A stretch of 64,000 nt of DNA. It comes from Todiramphus chloris collaris. Taxonomy: Eukaryota; Chordata; Aves; Coraciiformes; Alcedinidae. The notes below the pieces were generated by a model. The model saw only the letters and a program-made list of their open reading frames with translations, was not told the DNA's origin and did no database searches. Where the stretch lies: the NCBI GenBank assembly GCA_025345505.1, contig JANVCC010000011.1, forward strand, positions 4,049,808 to 4,113,807, given 5' to 3'. Shown one piece after another: positions 1 to 13,219 of this stretch. The stretch's first letter is position 1, and every line of letters begins with the position of its first letter. Both the position numbers and the translations under genes were made by a program.

Positions 1-3000
1 AGGGTGGGTAGCTATAGCACATGTTTTTTCTACTACAGTTTCTAAATGTCAGAGATGTTACACGTTTTTCTCAATGGCTCTTCTATTGGGTGGATGATGG
101 AGACATAAACAAACAACAAAAAGTGTTGGAACAATTTTATCCAGGGTCATAAGCAATGACTTCATGCAAAACATGTCTGGAATGTATCATAAAAGAAATA
201 AAAGCATGGCAACATTGTCCTAATGTTTAAGACAGTCTTTTGCATTGCAAGTAATAAGGTGCTCAACTCCTCTTCCTGATTGTTGGGGATGACATTGCCA
301 GGTTTCAACAGGAAAGGACTGTAATATAACATCTTTCTGCCTGTGTGAAATTTATTCATTGTCTCCACCCTGGTTCAAGACTTCAAAATAATTTCAGTAT
401 AAGCATGAAAAAACAGAAAATAATAAGATTAATTTACAAGTAAAAAAATTATATTAGTCCCCTTCTCACTACATTGATGCAGGTCTATGTGATAGATAGT
501 GGAAGCCTGTTTTGTTTCACTGCAAAGTATTTAATTGAATTCTAATAACATGCAACTTTTCTTAGCCCAGACATTTCATTGGTGGGAATGAACTGTGGAA
601 CCTTGAGATTAAATCACATGTTGCTAATTACGAACAGATTTGAACTTTGGCTTTTGTATTTAGATGAGAAAGGTTGAACATTTTCATTTTCACCAATTAT
701 CTCCTTTCATAGATAGAAAGCTATCTTTAATCCAGGCACCGGTGAAAATATCACACATAGGAATCCATGTATCTTTTAAATTAACTGATATGAGTATTAC
801 AGAAATGGTATCTATCAGAAAAGGCAGGTGGATTGCCCAACACAGCACACATCAGACTCTGGTGCCAGGCTGCCAAATCATTACAAAGATTTCCCCATAT
901 GTGATGGCAAAAATTCATATACAGTTCAAGAGGATTCTAGCACTCTTGAGTTATAACCAAAATGATATCAAAGTTATTAGGGAAGAAAAGAGAAGGGTTG
1001 TTTTTAAAAGGAGGAAGAAAAAGAAACAGAATCATTGTTTTCCACTTTTTTTAACCAGTGAAATCATCATCTGAGCAGCTCATTCATACCTGCATGGTCT
1101 GACTGTGCCTAGCACTAACAAACTGGTCAAGACAATGGAAATGGAGCAGCTATTGAAATGCAAAAAGCTGGTGGATATATAAACCCTGTCCTTTCCTCTC
1201 TCTTACTCAGTAGGTTCACAGACAACCTGATGCTTAGTGCAGGAGCCATGCAGCTGGCTCATAGAATGGTGACTCAGACTTCCAAAAGCTGCTCACCTGA
1301 TTGCACCACATTAAAGCATAAGACTAATAACTTTATCCACTCCTTTTATTTGACATTTTTTTCTTCTGACATAACCTGCCTCACCCACACAACAAAATCT
1401 CCAACATCAACTGCAAATAATAAATTGTTAATTGATTTTATACTTAGTTGCACATCAAAGATGGCGACACATATTTTTAAAATATATGTAGTCCACATCT
1501 AGTATTCTTACCTTAACAAAGCCAACAGGATGTCTGAACAAATCTAGTGAAAATGCAGCAAAATTCCTAAGAAAAAGAAAATATATAAAAATACAGACTG
1601 TAATCAAAACTACGTCTGTGAAATATAAGAAGATAACCAGTCTGGTAAGCCTGCAATTCCTCAAGATACACAACTTTTTCCCCTCCCCAGCCTTTGGTTA
1701 ACATCAGTGTAGATGAACATTTAAACATATTTGCTGCTAATATGAATTTTCTTGTCTCAGGTCTGATCAACGTATGAAACTTCCCTATATATGGCATCAG
1801 AAATTATAAAGAAAATTAATAATGATTGAATTGATTTCTGGTCTTATCTCTTATGACATGAATAACAAGACAACTATTTTCAAAACAAAAGCTGAACCTT
1901 TTCACTGGAGTTCTGAGAGATTTTTTTTTAATTATTTCCACAGATTTTTTTCGTAATTTCTGAGGGTTATAATTATTTTCCTTTCATATTTAATGAAGGC
2001 CAGAGAATAATGAAAGTAAAAATTTCATATTCCTAGAGTATAAAATAAAAATTACTGTTAATTTAAAAGTATTAAAAACAATTATATTATCTTACTGTTT
2101 TTCATGTAATGCTAAGACAGTCAGTAAAAAATAAAAGCATGTAACTCCAACAGTGATAAAAAGATCAAAATTTTGACATTACTACCAGGTTTTAGCCATG
2201 ACAAGTTCAAGGGAAAACTGAATAGAGCTGAAGGAAAGAAAATGTAAAGCTTGTTAAGAAACACTTAGTTCATAAGATTCTTACTAAGCTTCTAAAACTC
2301 ATTGCTACAAGATATCTCTGAAACCAGGAACAACCATCAAAACAGTTATGAAAGAGATATCAAGTCTGATTTCATAGAAAATTTAAAATTAGTGTTCTTT
2401 AAGTCCTGTCCTTGCTCTCTGACAAATTCTTCCCGTTCTAATTAGAGAAATTCTCACTCAAATATCCTGGCCTCTGTATTCCTATGATGATATGACTATA
2501 CAAAGTATTAGAAGTACAGATTTTGGGGTTTGATTTCAATGTCTTAGATGTGCACCACTAATTGTTCTGGGATGTATGACAGAGCCTAAAATTAAGAAGT
2601 TGAATTATTACTGGTTTACCTTCAGTTTCTTTACAGAAAGTTGTCCTAAAAGACTGAAAGCATGAATCTGTTAATGCAACTGCATTTTAGTGCAATTGTG
2701 CTTCCCACCCCAGTTATTACAGGATAAGCACCTAAGTTACAACACCCATTTTAAGATCCTTTCAAAATGTTTTGTTTACTACTAACTAACAGCCAAATAT
2801 GAAGTTCAGTCTTGACCTTTTCACATTTGCTGCCAACAGAGATAGATCTCCTTGTTTCAGATCAAACTTCCTGCTTCTGCAACTCATTTCAAGTTACATA
2901 ATTACATAATTCAGAAATATCCTACTGGTACCTTCTTACAGAATTGATGACCACAGTCAAAAGGTTTCTCTGATGACACCCTGTACCTTCCTATGAAAGA

Positions 3001-6000
3001 TTGTAATGCCCACTTCTTATTTACAGATTGTTTACATCAAGACGTTGCCTTCTGCCAACTACACCATAGAGCATGAGGGAACATGAGCAAAGACGAAATT
3101 AGAGCTACAGCTGAAACCCATAAAATATCTCGAGGAAGGAAGTTGGGGGGCAAGTATATAAGGTTTTCTGAAAACAGCAAAGTTATGTGACATTGACCCA
3201 GAAAGTTTCTCCAGTTATGCTAACTGCAGGAGGAGTCAAGACCATGACTGAGGTATTTAAAACAGATATGGGTGGGAATGCAGCTTTATATTCATTCCTC
3301 TAGGGAGTAAAGATGGGATTGACCATGCTTTCTTTATTTTATCTAAGGCTGGTTACATTTTTTTTATTTTATTTTTTCAGTTTCTTCATTTTTCCATTTT
3401 CAGATTCTAAAGAAAGATAGGAGGCAAGCAAACAATACTCTTTTTTTTTTTATCATTCCTTCTTAAAATACCTATTATTATATTTGTCTGGATGTCACAG
3501 GCTCAAAATGAAGGATTAGCAGGTGTTTTATATATGTAATCTGCAAAGTTTTTGCTTGATTTTCAACAGGAGGAAAAAAAAAGTAATTTAGTGTAGATCA
3601 CAGAATTAACCAGTAATAGATGAAAAACTGGCGAATCAATCCTCCAACACTGCAATTCTGTGTTTTGTGATTGAATAATGGGATCTTTCAAACTCTACAC
3701 TAGAATTTACTGTACAGTTTATACTAGAGTGTAAACTCCAGACCACTGTCCTCCCCCATTTCCTGAAGTTTAGTGTTAGAATGGTTATAACATTATAATG
3801 ACTATGTCAAATTAAATTCTGAAGTCACATGAATCATGTAAATACAATTTATCACTCAGATTTAAGAGGCAGCAGACTCAGCCCAGTCTCCTTGGTGTTT
3901 GTAAGAAATGGGCCAGTCCCATCTGAAAGATTTTATATCTATAATTTCCACTTCCTCACAGGATATGCATATTTATATGTGTTTTGACAAAATATGCTTA
4001 TAATAGGTTTGATGGCCCTAGTGCTTACTGTAACTTCATATTCATATGCATTTGTTGATTTTAGTTGCATTTACTCCCCGTTTACCTTGGTGTTATGAGG
4101 AAGAGTGTCATGCTCGCAGTTTGCCATGATTTGGGTTGTTTCAAATAGATTAGAAAGAAAACACTGCTGTCAGCAATTTGACATAATTTATGCCAGATAT
4201 TACTGTTTTTCTTTATTTTCCATCTATTACAAATATTCATGACTTATTGGAGATCTTGGTTCTTGAAGGAGAAAAAGACTCTCATAAATTCCACTGAGTA
4301 ACAAACTATTTTAAGGGGTTGTATATTTAGGCAGCTCATAAATATGCCTGATTTCATGACTACGTTTACTATATTTTTAATTTTCCAACAGATTGGCCAT
4401 AGTTTTAAAAGTTTTATCTAAAGCCGTCTGGTCTATTCAAAGGGCACTGTGTACTTAACTGTTCAAAAGGCACTTGATCCCATGAATGTACTTTGCTAGT
4501 AATGGGATAGTCATTTTCCAGGCCAGTAAAAAGCTATTACTCACTGAAACACAAACAGATTGTGAGCAGGAACGCTTATGCTGATGGCTGGCAGCCTTGT
4601 GAAGGGAAATGGGAAATATGGCTCTTTCCTGAATTAAGTTGCATTGACTCTATCTGTTCCAAACATTTGACTCAACTCCATTCTTCTCATGATACTTATG
4701 ACAATAATAGGATAACAGATTTATGTCATGAAGGCACTGACCTTTGTCAGAGGGAACATTTTGACAGGAAAAGATGTGATGTGCAGCTATGCTCTATAAT
4801 TTTGACAATGACTGACAGTGTGGCTGAATATCGACATGTCGAAGCTTATGCTTATGTTTCTACATTGTCATCCTTGGTTTAACTCCTTTTTTTTAGTGTT
4901 TTTGATCACATAAACCTTTCCTAATTAAATTACTAGATGGAGACAATTCATGCTGCCAGGAATCCTTGATTCACCTCACATGCATAGAAGTAAGTTGTGC
5001 GCTAGGGAAAGATGGGGTTTGGGTAAAATAACAGGTAAAACTAGTGAACATTGATATTTCTTCTGTTAGGCTGAAGATCCTCTTAGCTTGCAGATGTCTA
5101 GTTTATATTGCCTGCTTTGTGGCTGAATGTTTTAATGTTGATGATGAACTTTTGATTCTTATTTTTTTCCATTGAAGAGCTGCGTTTGATGAAATGTAAG
5201 CAAAATTGAAGTTTGAGAAGAGATGTGTTACTGCAAGAAATTTTAATACTTAGGATATAATCAATACATGGATGAGATTATTTTTATTTATCTTCAGGGT
5301 TGGAGGGTAGAGACACTTCATCACCACAGCAGAAAAGCTCCCATCATAAGAAAAAAAGTGAAATGGTAAGAGGCACAGAAAAAGCTGTTTGTCCAAAAAT
5401 AGGGTGCAAATGTTCAGGTTTTTTTTTTTTTTTTTTGGAATTAGAAATTGTAACTTCCAATGAATACTTCAGTAATTGAACTGAACTGTTCATACTGCTT
5501 GTTTTTCCTGTTTGAGTAATGACCTCTTACTTTGGAGGGATTGCAGTACAGAAATGTAGTATGGCTTGCAGTGTTCAACTTTTTTTCTTTTTTTTTTTTA
5601 GTCTAGCATGAAGAGTACCTTTCATGTTGTGTAGTGAAAACAAAATTGACAGCCTCTGCCCTAGAGGATATTATCTCACAAACTCTTACACGTGAGTAAT
5701 TTCATTCGCTTGGAGTTTATTTCTGTTATCAGTGAAATCACTGGTGAAATTCCCAGTAATTCCAGAAGAGCAGGATCAAGACCAAGAATATTAACACTGA
5801 CTTATGCGAGAGCTCTCAGAGAACAAATCATACTGGAATAAAATCAAAGCAATGAAAACTTGTTTTCCATCTTTCACCTTCTATGACTTAGGTACAAAAT
5901 TGCCTAGATGTAGCATCGCTTTTCATTCAACTCTCTGAGTGACATATAATGAGGTTTCATTGTTCACTATGACACTTTGACAAATGTTGTGTTACTATTG

Positions 6001-6966
6001 CTCTTAAGAGTGACTATACAAAACATCCACACTCTGGGAGCATAGTGTAAGTGCAGTGAGAATCCAAATGAAACATGAGAAAGGAAGGAAATGTTAACTA
6101 ATTTAAAAATGGGTCAAAATCATAACAATTTAGTTGGTGACAAGCAAACTCATTTTTCTACAATATTAACCAACTGTCTCCCTCCTGCTAGACTGATTTG
6201 AAGAGCAGAAAAGTCGTTTTCCAGACAGATGGGGAATTTCCCAAGCAGAGGGGAATTCAGCTTCTACATGCCAGATATAAAAACTAATAAATTAGTCAAA
6301 GCTCCTGTTTACCTAAGCTGAAATATTGATGGCCAAGCCCATGAGAATGCTAATGTCTACATTAATCTTTTTTTCTGTCTTGAAATTTAAAGCACAGTAG
6401 CACATGTTGTGATAGATCTATATATCACAGATACTGTAACAAAAGGTACCAAGCACAGAATGCAAATATAATGCAACCAAATAATTCAGTTTCTTGCACA
6501 CATTTCACTTTTATCAGATAAAATGAACTGAAATGTAAAGCAGTATTAAGAACAAACTGTATGACCAGAAGTACTGATATCAGATAGAAGATCTGTTCAA
6601 TTTTATGTTACCCGTGACTAGAAACTGGTATGCAAGCTACGTTACATGATCTGGTGGTACACATCCAGTTTCCTCAATGTGTCAGAATATGGCTCCTTCA
6701 TACAGTGTAATCTAGTCCCAAGGATTGTAACTGACCATTCAAGACAGAAAGGTAACATATGACTGGAAACCAGCAAGTTTAATAGCTTAAGAGAACAAAA
6801 GTAACCCATATAACTAAAAGCCTTTAACACCAACTTTCAAAGAATGTATTCTGAAGGAAAAAATAATTAAAGGCATGAAAACAAGCAGAAAATAGGTTAA
6901 AATATTATAGCTGTTTACCACCAGAACATTGTATGACAGCAATATGGTAATTTAGATAAATTAACT
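1..6966. other. Unique AT-rich non-coding DNA
   Basis: I see no gene or recognisable transposon here. The stretch is AT-rich with scattered homopolymers, for example an 18-nt T run at 5419-5436. The two longest open frames (664-1074 plus and 4562-4882 plus, 136 and 106 codons) show no recognisable domain and no supporting splice or codon signal. Their length is about what chance gives in 64 kb read in six frames. Old, unrecognisable repeats or conserved regulatory elements could be present; without an alignment I cannot tell. Confidence 0.6.
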
Positions 6967-7072
6967 GCAACCTGATCTAGGGGAACCTACTTTAGCAGGG
7001 GGTTTGGACTAGATGGCCTCCAGAGGTCCCTTTCAGCTCCTACCATTCTGTGATTCTCTGGGATTCTGTGAA
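6967..7072 (+). mobile_element. CR1 LINE 3'-end fragment
   Basis: A short plus-strand CR1 3' tail. It reads as the usual end of the element: an 'acctgatctag' start, a 'ttggactagatggcctcc' block, 'agaggtccctt', then degenerate terminal repeats of the ATTCTGTG type at about 7043-7072. CR1 is the dominant LINE of birds and is typically truncated at its 5' end on insertion. The piece is non-coding. It lies about 270 bp upstream of a second, longer CR1 on the same strand. Confidence 0.85.
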
Positions 7073-7339
7073 ATGGTCTGTAAGAAATCGGAGGCCCATC
7101 TCAAGAGCGTGTCAGCGTATGCAGGGGAAATCAGACAGGGTTTTATTTCTGAAAGTTAGTGTAGAGCTATGCCGTCATTGTCAGGATAGCTTGTAAAATC
7201 ACAGTGTGGTGATGGAATGTGGTGGCAAGTGAATGCACCATCCCATACCGAGGTGGATATCCATGTGGAACACAAATGGATGGACATGCGCAAGGATTTC
7301 ACATACAGAGTTATACAAGCAAACAGGCTGTAAAGCTTG

Positions 7340-8790
7340 TTGAGACCTTACAGGTCAGGATCAGAGGGGATGTCACAAGGGAAAGGGAAGTTGTGTCACA
7401 CATCTGTTAGAGATAGCCTGTTCAAAAGGAAACAATGAATGAAGCCTCCTTGAAGTCTTCTGATCACTTGTCCAGGTTCTCATGGAAGTCTTCAACCATA
7501 TTTACTAGAAGAGTTATGCAGCAGGGCACAAGCAATACCAGACATTTCCAAATTATTTTGACACAGCTGCTGGTGGATTGAATGGAGTAGCTTTTACTGC
7601 ACAGAGTTGCCTGCGACATGGGAAATAAATGAGATCTGGATCTGGTATTCATAAACATAATAACAGTTCAGGGATATAATGTAATGAAAGTAATACTATA
7701 GTTGGCTACAGTGTCCTCGAGGTCATATCATTCGAAACCCTGAGAGAACTGAAGAACGTAAGTAGCAAAATAAAGACACTTGGGACTTCAGAAGATCAAA
7801 CTACAGTTTTTCAGAGAACTGTTAGTCAGGATCCCATGTGAAACTGTCCTGGAGGACAAAATGGCCCAGGAATCCTGTCTGATCTCATGAGGTTCAACAA
7901 GGCCAAGTGCAAGATACTGCACATGGGTTGGGGCAACCTCTTGTATCAATACAGGCTAAGGGATGAAAGGATTAAAAGCATCACTATCAAGAAGGACTTG
8001 GGGATACTGGTAGGTGAAAAACTAGATATGACCTGACAATGTTTGCTTACAGCCCAGAAAGCCAATTGTATCCTGGACTGCACCACAAGAAATGTATCCA
8101 TTAGGTCAAGCAAGGCGATTCTTCTTCCTATCAAGAAGGACCTGGAGGTTCTAGTGGATGAAAAGCTGGACATGAGCTGGCAATGAGCACTTGTAGCCCA
8201 GAAGGCCAACTGTACCCTGGGCTACATCCAAAGAAGTGTGCCTGGCAGGTAAAGGGAGGTGATTCTCCCCCTCTACTCTACTCTGTTAAGACCTCACCTG
8301 GAGTACTGTGTCCAACTCTGGAGTCCTCAGCACAGGAAAGCTATGGACCTGTTGGAGAGGGTCCAGAGAAGGACCACAAAAATGATTGGAGGGATGGAAC
8401 ACTTCTGCTATGAGAACAGGCTGAAAGTTGGGGTTGGTCTTCCTGGAGAAGAGATGGCTCTAGGGAGACCTTATTGCAGCTTTCAGTACTTAAAGGAGGT
8501 CTATAAGAAAGGGGGCCCATTGGGATAGGGGTAATGGTTTTAATCTAAAAGAGGGGTGATTCAGATTAGAGAAAAGGAAGAAATGTTTTACAAAGAGGAT
8601 GAAGAAATACTGGCCCAGGTTGCCCAGAGAGATGGTAGATGCCCCATCCCTGGAAGCATTCAGGGCCAGGTTGGATGGGCCTCTGAGCATCCTGATCTAG
8701 TTAGAAAGGTTCCTGCTTAGTAGAAGAAGTGTTGGGCTAGATGGCCTTTATATGTCCCTTCCAACCCAAATTATTCTATGGTTCTATTTT
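7340..8790 (+). mobile_element. CR1 LINE, internally deleted, with a tandem duplication
   Basis: A plus-strand CR1 copy of a different subfamily from the 18.5 and 53.5 kb copies. The 5' part (about 7340-7867) resembles the endonuclease end of ORF2: a VRIRG-like peptide near 7363, a degenerate 'gtcttcaacca' near 7487, and an 'FxxxLTQLxVD'-like stretch near 7545-7580. At about 7868 it jumps directly to the ORF2 C-terminus ('gttcaacaaggccaagtgca'), so the reverse transcriptase core is missing. It then runs through the usual C-terminal segments ('gagtactgtgtccaactctgg') to a tail with 'ttggg-ctagatggcc' and ATTCTATG-type ends near 8771-8786. Frames are broken throughout. A 144-bp stretch is duplicated in tandem at 7987-8277. 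The exact 5' boundary is uncertain; the sequence just upstream (7205-7340) may also belong to it. Confidence 0.8.
7987..8277 (+). repeat. 144-bp tandem duplication inside CR1
   Basis: Two adjacent copies of the same CR1 ORF2 segment start at 7987 and 8131, each opening with 'tcaagaaggac'. Both continue through the 'aagctggacatgagc' block, the 'cagaaggccaa-tgta-cctgg' block and the 'ggcgattctccc'-like block. The copies have diverged a good deal, with many substitutions, so the duplication is not recent. A master CR1 element carries this segment once. Confidence 0.8.
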
Positions 8791-10931
8791 CACAGGCAAC
8801 ATCCTCAAAGTGCAAGAGCAGCCCTTTCCAATGTGCAGGGACTTGAGCAGCTGTAACAGAAGACCAGCACGCATAAATATCCAACTTTAATTAATTCATG
8901 ATTCTTCAATTCTAATAATATAGGAGAGAACAGATAAGTGGATAGTGAACCATAACATCCTTGCAGAAAATCTGTCACAACAGGAGGAGGTTACCAGCAC
9001 AATTTTCTAAAAATTTCACATTGAAGTTTTGGTAGAACGATACCTGGAAGCTGCAGTACAGTGATTTATTTCTTTACAACAAGTAAAAGGATTATTTCTA
9101 CTGGAACTTCATTCTGAAAGACCATTCTGAAATCTTCAGCCACTAATATAAAAATCACGTCTAATTTAAAATAAATAAATAATGTAAAGAAAAGCAGAGA
9201 ACTGTTGAGAAGACAGCTAGCAAATAAGATTGAATCTAGTGTAATGTGACAGGATATGATCTATGTTAGTCTAAATCTTTGGCTCCCAGTGTAGTTCCTT
9301 TACATTGACCTGTTATCTAATGCTGAGATAGTAAAACTCCTGGGAATTCTCGTTCTGTAAGGAAAATCCTATCTGGCAAAGAAAGCAAGTATAGCTGTCT
9401 TTCCTTCAGGGTACTGAAGAGAAGGTCATTTCCAGGATCAGGGTGGGAAGCTAAAATAGCTCGTTATAATGGATACTGGTTTTAGCAGTAATGAAGAAGA
9501 CTATTACCTCTCTATAAAACTACCTAAATATATTCAGTAATGAGACCATTGAAAATAGATATGAATTTCATATAGTTTGAGGCAAGTTTCATCCTTTTCT
9601 AAAAACAACCTGAACAATAAAAAAATCTTTAAATCACTGATTTCTAGATGCCTTTAAAGTTCTCAAAATTTATTAATATTGTAAAATAATGCTAGAAGAA
9701 AAAAGTCCTACATTACTTATTACTTTCTTCTGAGAGTTGCATGTTTTCCATAGTAGTAATTGAAATATGATGGTGGATTTTGATTTTTCTTATAACTATA
9801 TAAATCCAAACTGGTATTATTTTTAAAGTATTTATTATGAATATTTATGTGGTTTCCTGAGAGTAGAATTTCATTCATACATTTCCAGTCTTCAATCTGT
9901 TGTTTGGTTTTATTTTTACAACAAGGAATAACTGACTGTAGCACAGAAAGAAACAATATAATTGACATTTTAAAGCACATTCCCTTTCAAACTACAGCAG
10001 TCTAACCATTTAGGATCACATTTCATAAAACACACAAAGAACTTATTCGCTGAGACTAATGAGAAAAACATCATACTCTATAAGCCATGTATTTGTATTT
10101 TCTTAGGACACGCTGCTGAATTCTAGAGAAACCTGTCCTGCTAATAAATTTTATTTATGAATCATGTCAGGCTATAAAACACTGCACAATTTTCAGTACA
10201 GCCCAGAGACTGAAAAGTCTTCCTCTGCCATTCACATTCAGTCTAGTTTTGGATTCCATATGAAATTACAGACAGGAAGATTTATTCAATGTACACAGAG
10301 TGCATTAATCCACTGCACTACAAAGTCCATTAATTTTGAATGCTACTATCAATTGCACTACATGACATGGTGATAAATACATTATCGCCATTATAAAAAT
10401 GCCTTTCCTGATATTAAGGGCCTCATTTTTACTCTCTGGATACTTCATATAGTACATGCACATAAGTACGCAGAAGTCTAAAACTCATATATGCTAAATA
10501 TTTGTGTTAATATTTATTACGTATTTGTATCACCATATCAGGATTCTCATTTAATTAAATTAGATATAGCTCATCTTTTTTTTGTTTATTTTTATTGTTA
10601 AACATTGTAAATTAAATTACCCATAAATAAAAACTAATTAAATTAAAAGCCAACAATAGAAAGTAAAGCAAACTATTCCATTACACATTTTTGGTGGATT
10701 TAAACATGTCAGACTAACAATCTATGGAGAAATTCTGGTTTGATTGAACACTTCAATTTCATGCAGTCAAGATGTGCTTTTCAGTTTTATATGCGAGTCT
10801 CACATTACCTAGATTCAGATACTAACAGTGTTTGTCTTTAAATGTGAAAGAGAGAACTAGATGTTACTTTAAAATGTTGAAGCATGTTAGTGTGTAAATC
10901 AGCTAACTGAACATGATCAGAGAAATCTCAG
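8791..10931. other. Unique AT-rich non-coding DNA
   Basis: Nothing recognisable in this interval between CR1 copies. There are short A/T-rich patches and an 86-codon minus-strand open frame at 9720-9980, which is lysine/asparagine/tyrosine-rich as expected from random AT-rich DNA. No splice-flanked exon, RNA gene or repeat family was identified. Confidence 0.5.
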
Positions 10932-11207
10932 CAAGCTGTTGAGATGGGCTGACAGGAACTGCAGTTCAACCGTGTCAAATGCAACTGTGATGAATACAAA
11001 GATATTTTATTTTTTAATTGGAGGCTGGTCAAATACTGGAGCAGGCTTTCCAGAAAGGCTGTGCAATCTCTACTGTTACATGTGATCAAGACTTTACTAC
11101 AGACAATCCTGGGCAACCTGATCTAAGTAGATCTGCTTTGAATAGATGGTTGGACTAGAAACCTTGCAGAAGTCCCTTCCAACCTAAATTATTCTCTGAT
11201 TCTGTGA
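10932..11207 (+). mobile_element. CR1 LINE fragment, internally deleted
   Basis: A plus-strand CR1 piece. The left part (10932-10990) has the 'gatgggctgacaggaac' block that precedes 'gttcaac' in one CR1 subfamily. The right part (from about 11021) jumps to 'ggtcaaatactggagcaggc', the conserved 'HWNRLP' coding segment, followed by 'ttggactaga', 'agtcccttccaacct' and an ATTCTCTG/ATTCTGTG tail ending near 11207. About 500 bp of consensus between these parts is missing, replaced by a T-rich junction at about 11005-11020. Confidence 0.75.
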
Positions 11208-11278
11208 CTTTAAAAGGAGATTTTATTCTCGTCTTCAGATAGCAAATGGATGTTTATAGAAACACTCTTGCATGTGCA

Positions 11279-11541
11279 AAGTGATAGGATAAGACACAGG
11301 CTGGAACACAGGAAATTCCAGGTAAATATGAGGAAAAACTTCATCATAAGAGTAGTCAAGCACTAGAAAAGGGTACAAGAAAAGCTGTGAAATATCCAAG
11401 GTTGTAGATATTCAGAACATGGCTGAAAAAGATGTTGCGCAGTCTGATCTAATTTGTGGTTAGCCTTGCTTGTTATGGGAGCCTGGACTCCACCAACTCT
11501 AAGGTCAATTCCAGTTGAAATCACTGAATGATTCTGAATGT
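11279..11541 (+). mobile_element. CR1 LINE 3'-end fragment, old
   Basis: A second plus-strand CR1 tail starting about 70 bp after the previous one ends. It carries 'ggctggaacacaggaaattcc', 'atgaggaaaaacttcatc' and 'gtagtcaagcactag', which are the DNA of the CR1 ORF2 'RKNFF-VVxHW' segment. It then has a very diverged 3' UTR ending in 'gattctgaatg'. The divergence suggests an older insertion than the 53.5 kb copy. Confidence 0.7.
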
Positions 11542-11624
11542 ATAAAATTACATATATATATTAATTTATTTTTTTTTTTCCTTTTTAAATGCTTACATGA
11601 AAAGGTGCCTACAAGAATTTTTTT

Positions 11625-11643
11625 CCCCCCCCCCCCCCCCCCC
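11625..11643 (+). repeat. Poly-C tract (19 nt)
   Basis: An uninterrupted run of 19 C, immediately preceded by a T run. It is unusual in an otherwise AT-rich setting. The complementary G19 strand could form G-quadruplex structures, and the length is likely to vary or be mis-sequenced. Confidence 0.9.
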
Positions 11644-13186
11644 TAGAAATATCAACATCTGGTTGCAAAAACATCACAGAGCAACATTTCTCTCTTCCCC
11701 TTTTCCCCATACACATATATTCTGTGCATTATTTTACAGCAATTTATGGTTCAAGTTTGTATCTGCAGAGATATAAGCCCCTTGGAAAGTGTAGCTATAT
11801 ATATGATCAAATCCACACAATGCACAAGCTGTAATTTACCATGGGTTTCTAATGCACTTGTAAATGAGACATAATAAATAGAGCTGGAAATAATAAATGA
11901 TTATATGACCTAATCTAATTTTTGATTTGTTTTTTCTTGGATTATCTCCAAGAAATGCTTAGGACATGTTAACTGAAAAAAAAAAAAAAAAAAATCCCAC
12001 TTTTTAATTATAGAAAGTCATTAAGACATTGATCTATATATGGGTGGTCACACATATTTAACAGAATGTGTTTCTAGGAGACAAATGTGTCTGACAGATG
12101 TTTTAAACCACAGCCTGCTTTCCATGCATCTTCTGCACAATTCTGAAATGCTCTTGGATTTTTTTCACATAAAATACTAGGTACTTATAGAGAATCCTTT
12201 TGCCTTCAACATGTCAAGCTTCTTGTATACCTGCTGTCATGGTGTCATTTCTTTTTGTCAGCAGGACCCTGGGTTAACTAAGCATCAGGTTAAGAAAAGG
12301 GATTTTCTAAGTGAATTAATTCCTCAAAGCTGAGATAACAATCCCTAGGGTGATTTATAGATTTGTTATATTGTAGATTATCACTTCCAAACCATTTACA
12401 GAAGCTGCTGGGGCCAAAAGTCCCATCACACCCTCCATTTTGTAAGCACAAATAGCAGATATCTAAATATTTCATTGGCCTGCATTTGTAGACCATATCT
12501 TTCCTTGATACATGCTAAATATATTTTTTGTGTGTGTACGAGCTAAAGAAAGCTCACAAAATTGTTTTCACAAAGAAGTTTGAACCTTCAAAAAGTGATT
12601 TATAAGCGCATTTTCATTTCTGTGATTAATGTCACTGAAGCTAATTAATTAAGCATTAGGTAAATTCAAAGGGGTTAGCGAGACTGGAAGTTTAGTGGTT
12701 AACTTGGGTATGTTAAAAATCTTACATTGGGTCATGAGGAGATAAGGAAGAGAATGGAACAGAAAATTAAAGATTTTTCCTTCTGTTTAAGTATAACTTT
12801 TTTTCCCTTTTTTTTTTTTTTTAATTGTCTTTTTCAGCTTTCCTGGTCTCAACTCCAGGCTTTCTGATGGATCAAGGTCTCGTTCAGTGAAATACAGCAG
12901 GAAAAGTGTAGATGTATATAAATGTACATAAAAACACCCTAGGAATGGGTAGCACTCCTCATCCTCTGTCTCTTAACATTCTTGCACACTGGGTTCAACT
13001 ATCTAAAAATACTCTCTGCCTGAGCTTTGATTTTTAAAGTATCTTTACTGTCACTGTTCTGATCCTGCATCCTCAGACGAAGGAACTGTTCCTTCTAGTA
13101 TCTACAGCAAATGATTTGGAGCTCTCATATGCAGTCCATTCTTTTTTCTCATTCCAGGACAGATACCAAGCATTCTTTTTAAAAGT

Positions 13187-13187
<1 letters not shown>

Positions 13188-13215
<28 letters not shown>
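13188..13215 (+). repeat. Poly-T tract (28 nt)
   Basis: An uninterrupted run of 28 T. On the minus strand it is an A28 run, but I see no retrotransposed copy attached to it, so I call it a simple homopolymer. Confidence 0.9.

Positions 13216-13219
<4 letters not shown>

Noticed and set aside
664-1074. 136-codon plus-strand open frame
   Set aside because: No recognisable domain, ends in a lysine-rich low-complexity run, no splice or promoter support. A frame of this length is expected by chance in a window this size.
4562-4882. 106-codon plus-strand open frame
   Set aside because: No similarity recognised and no coding-like composition; treated as chance.
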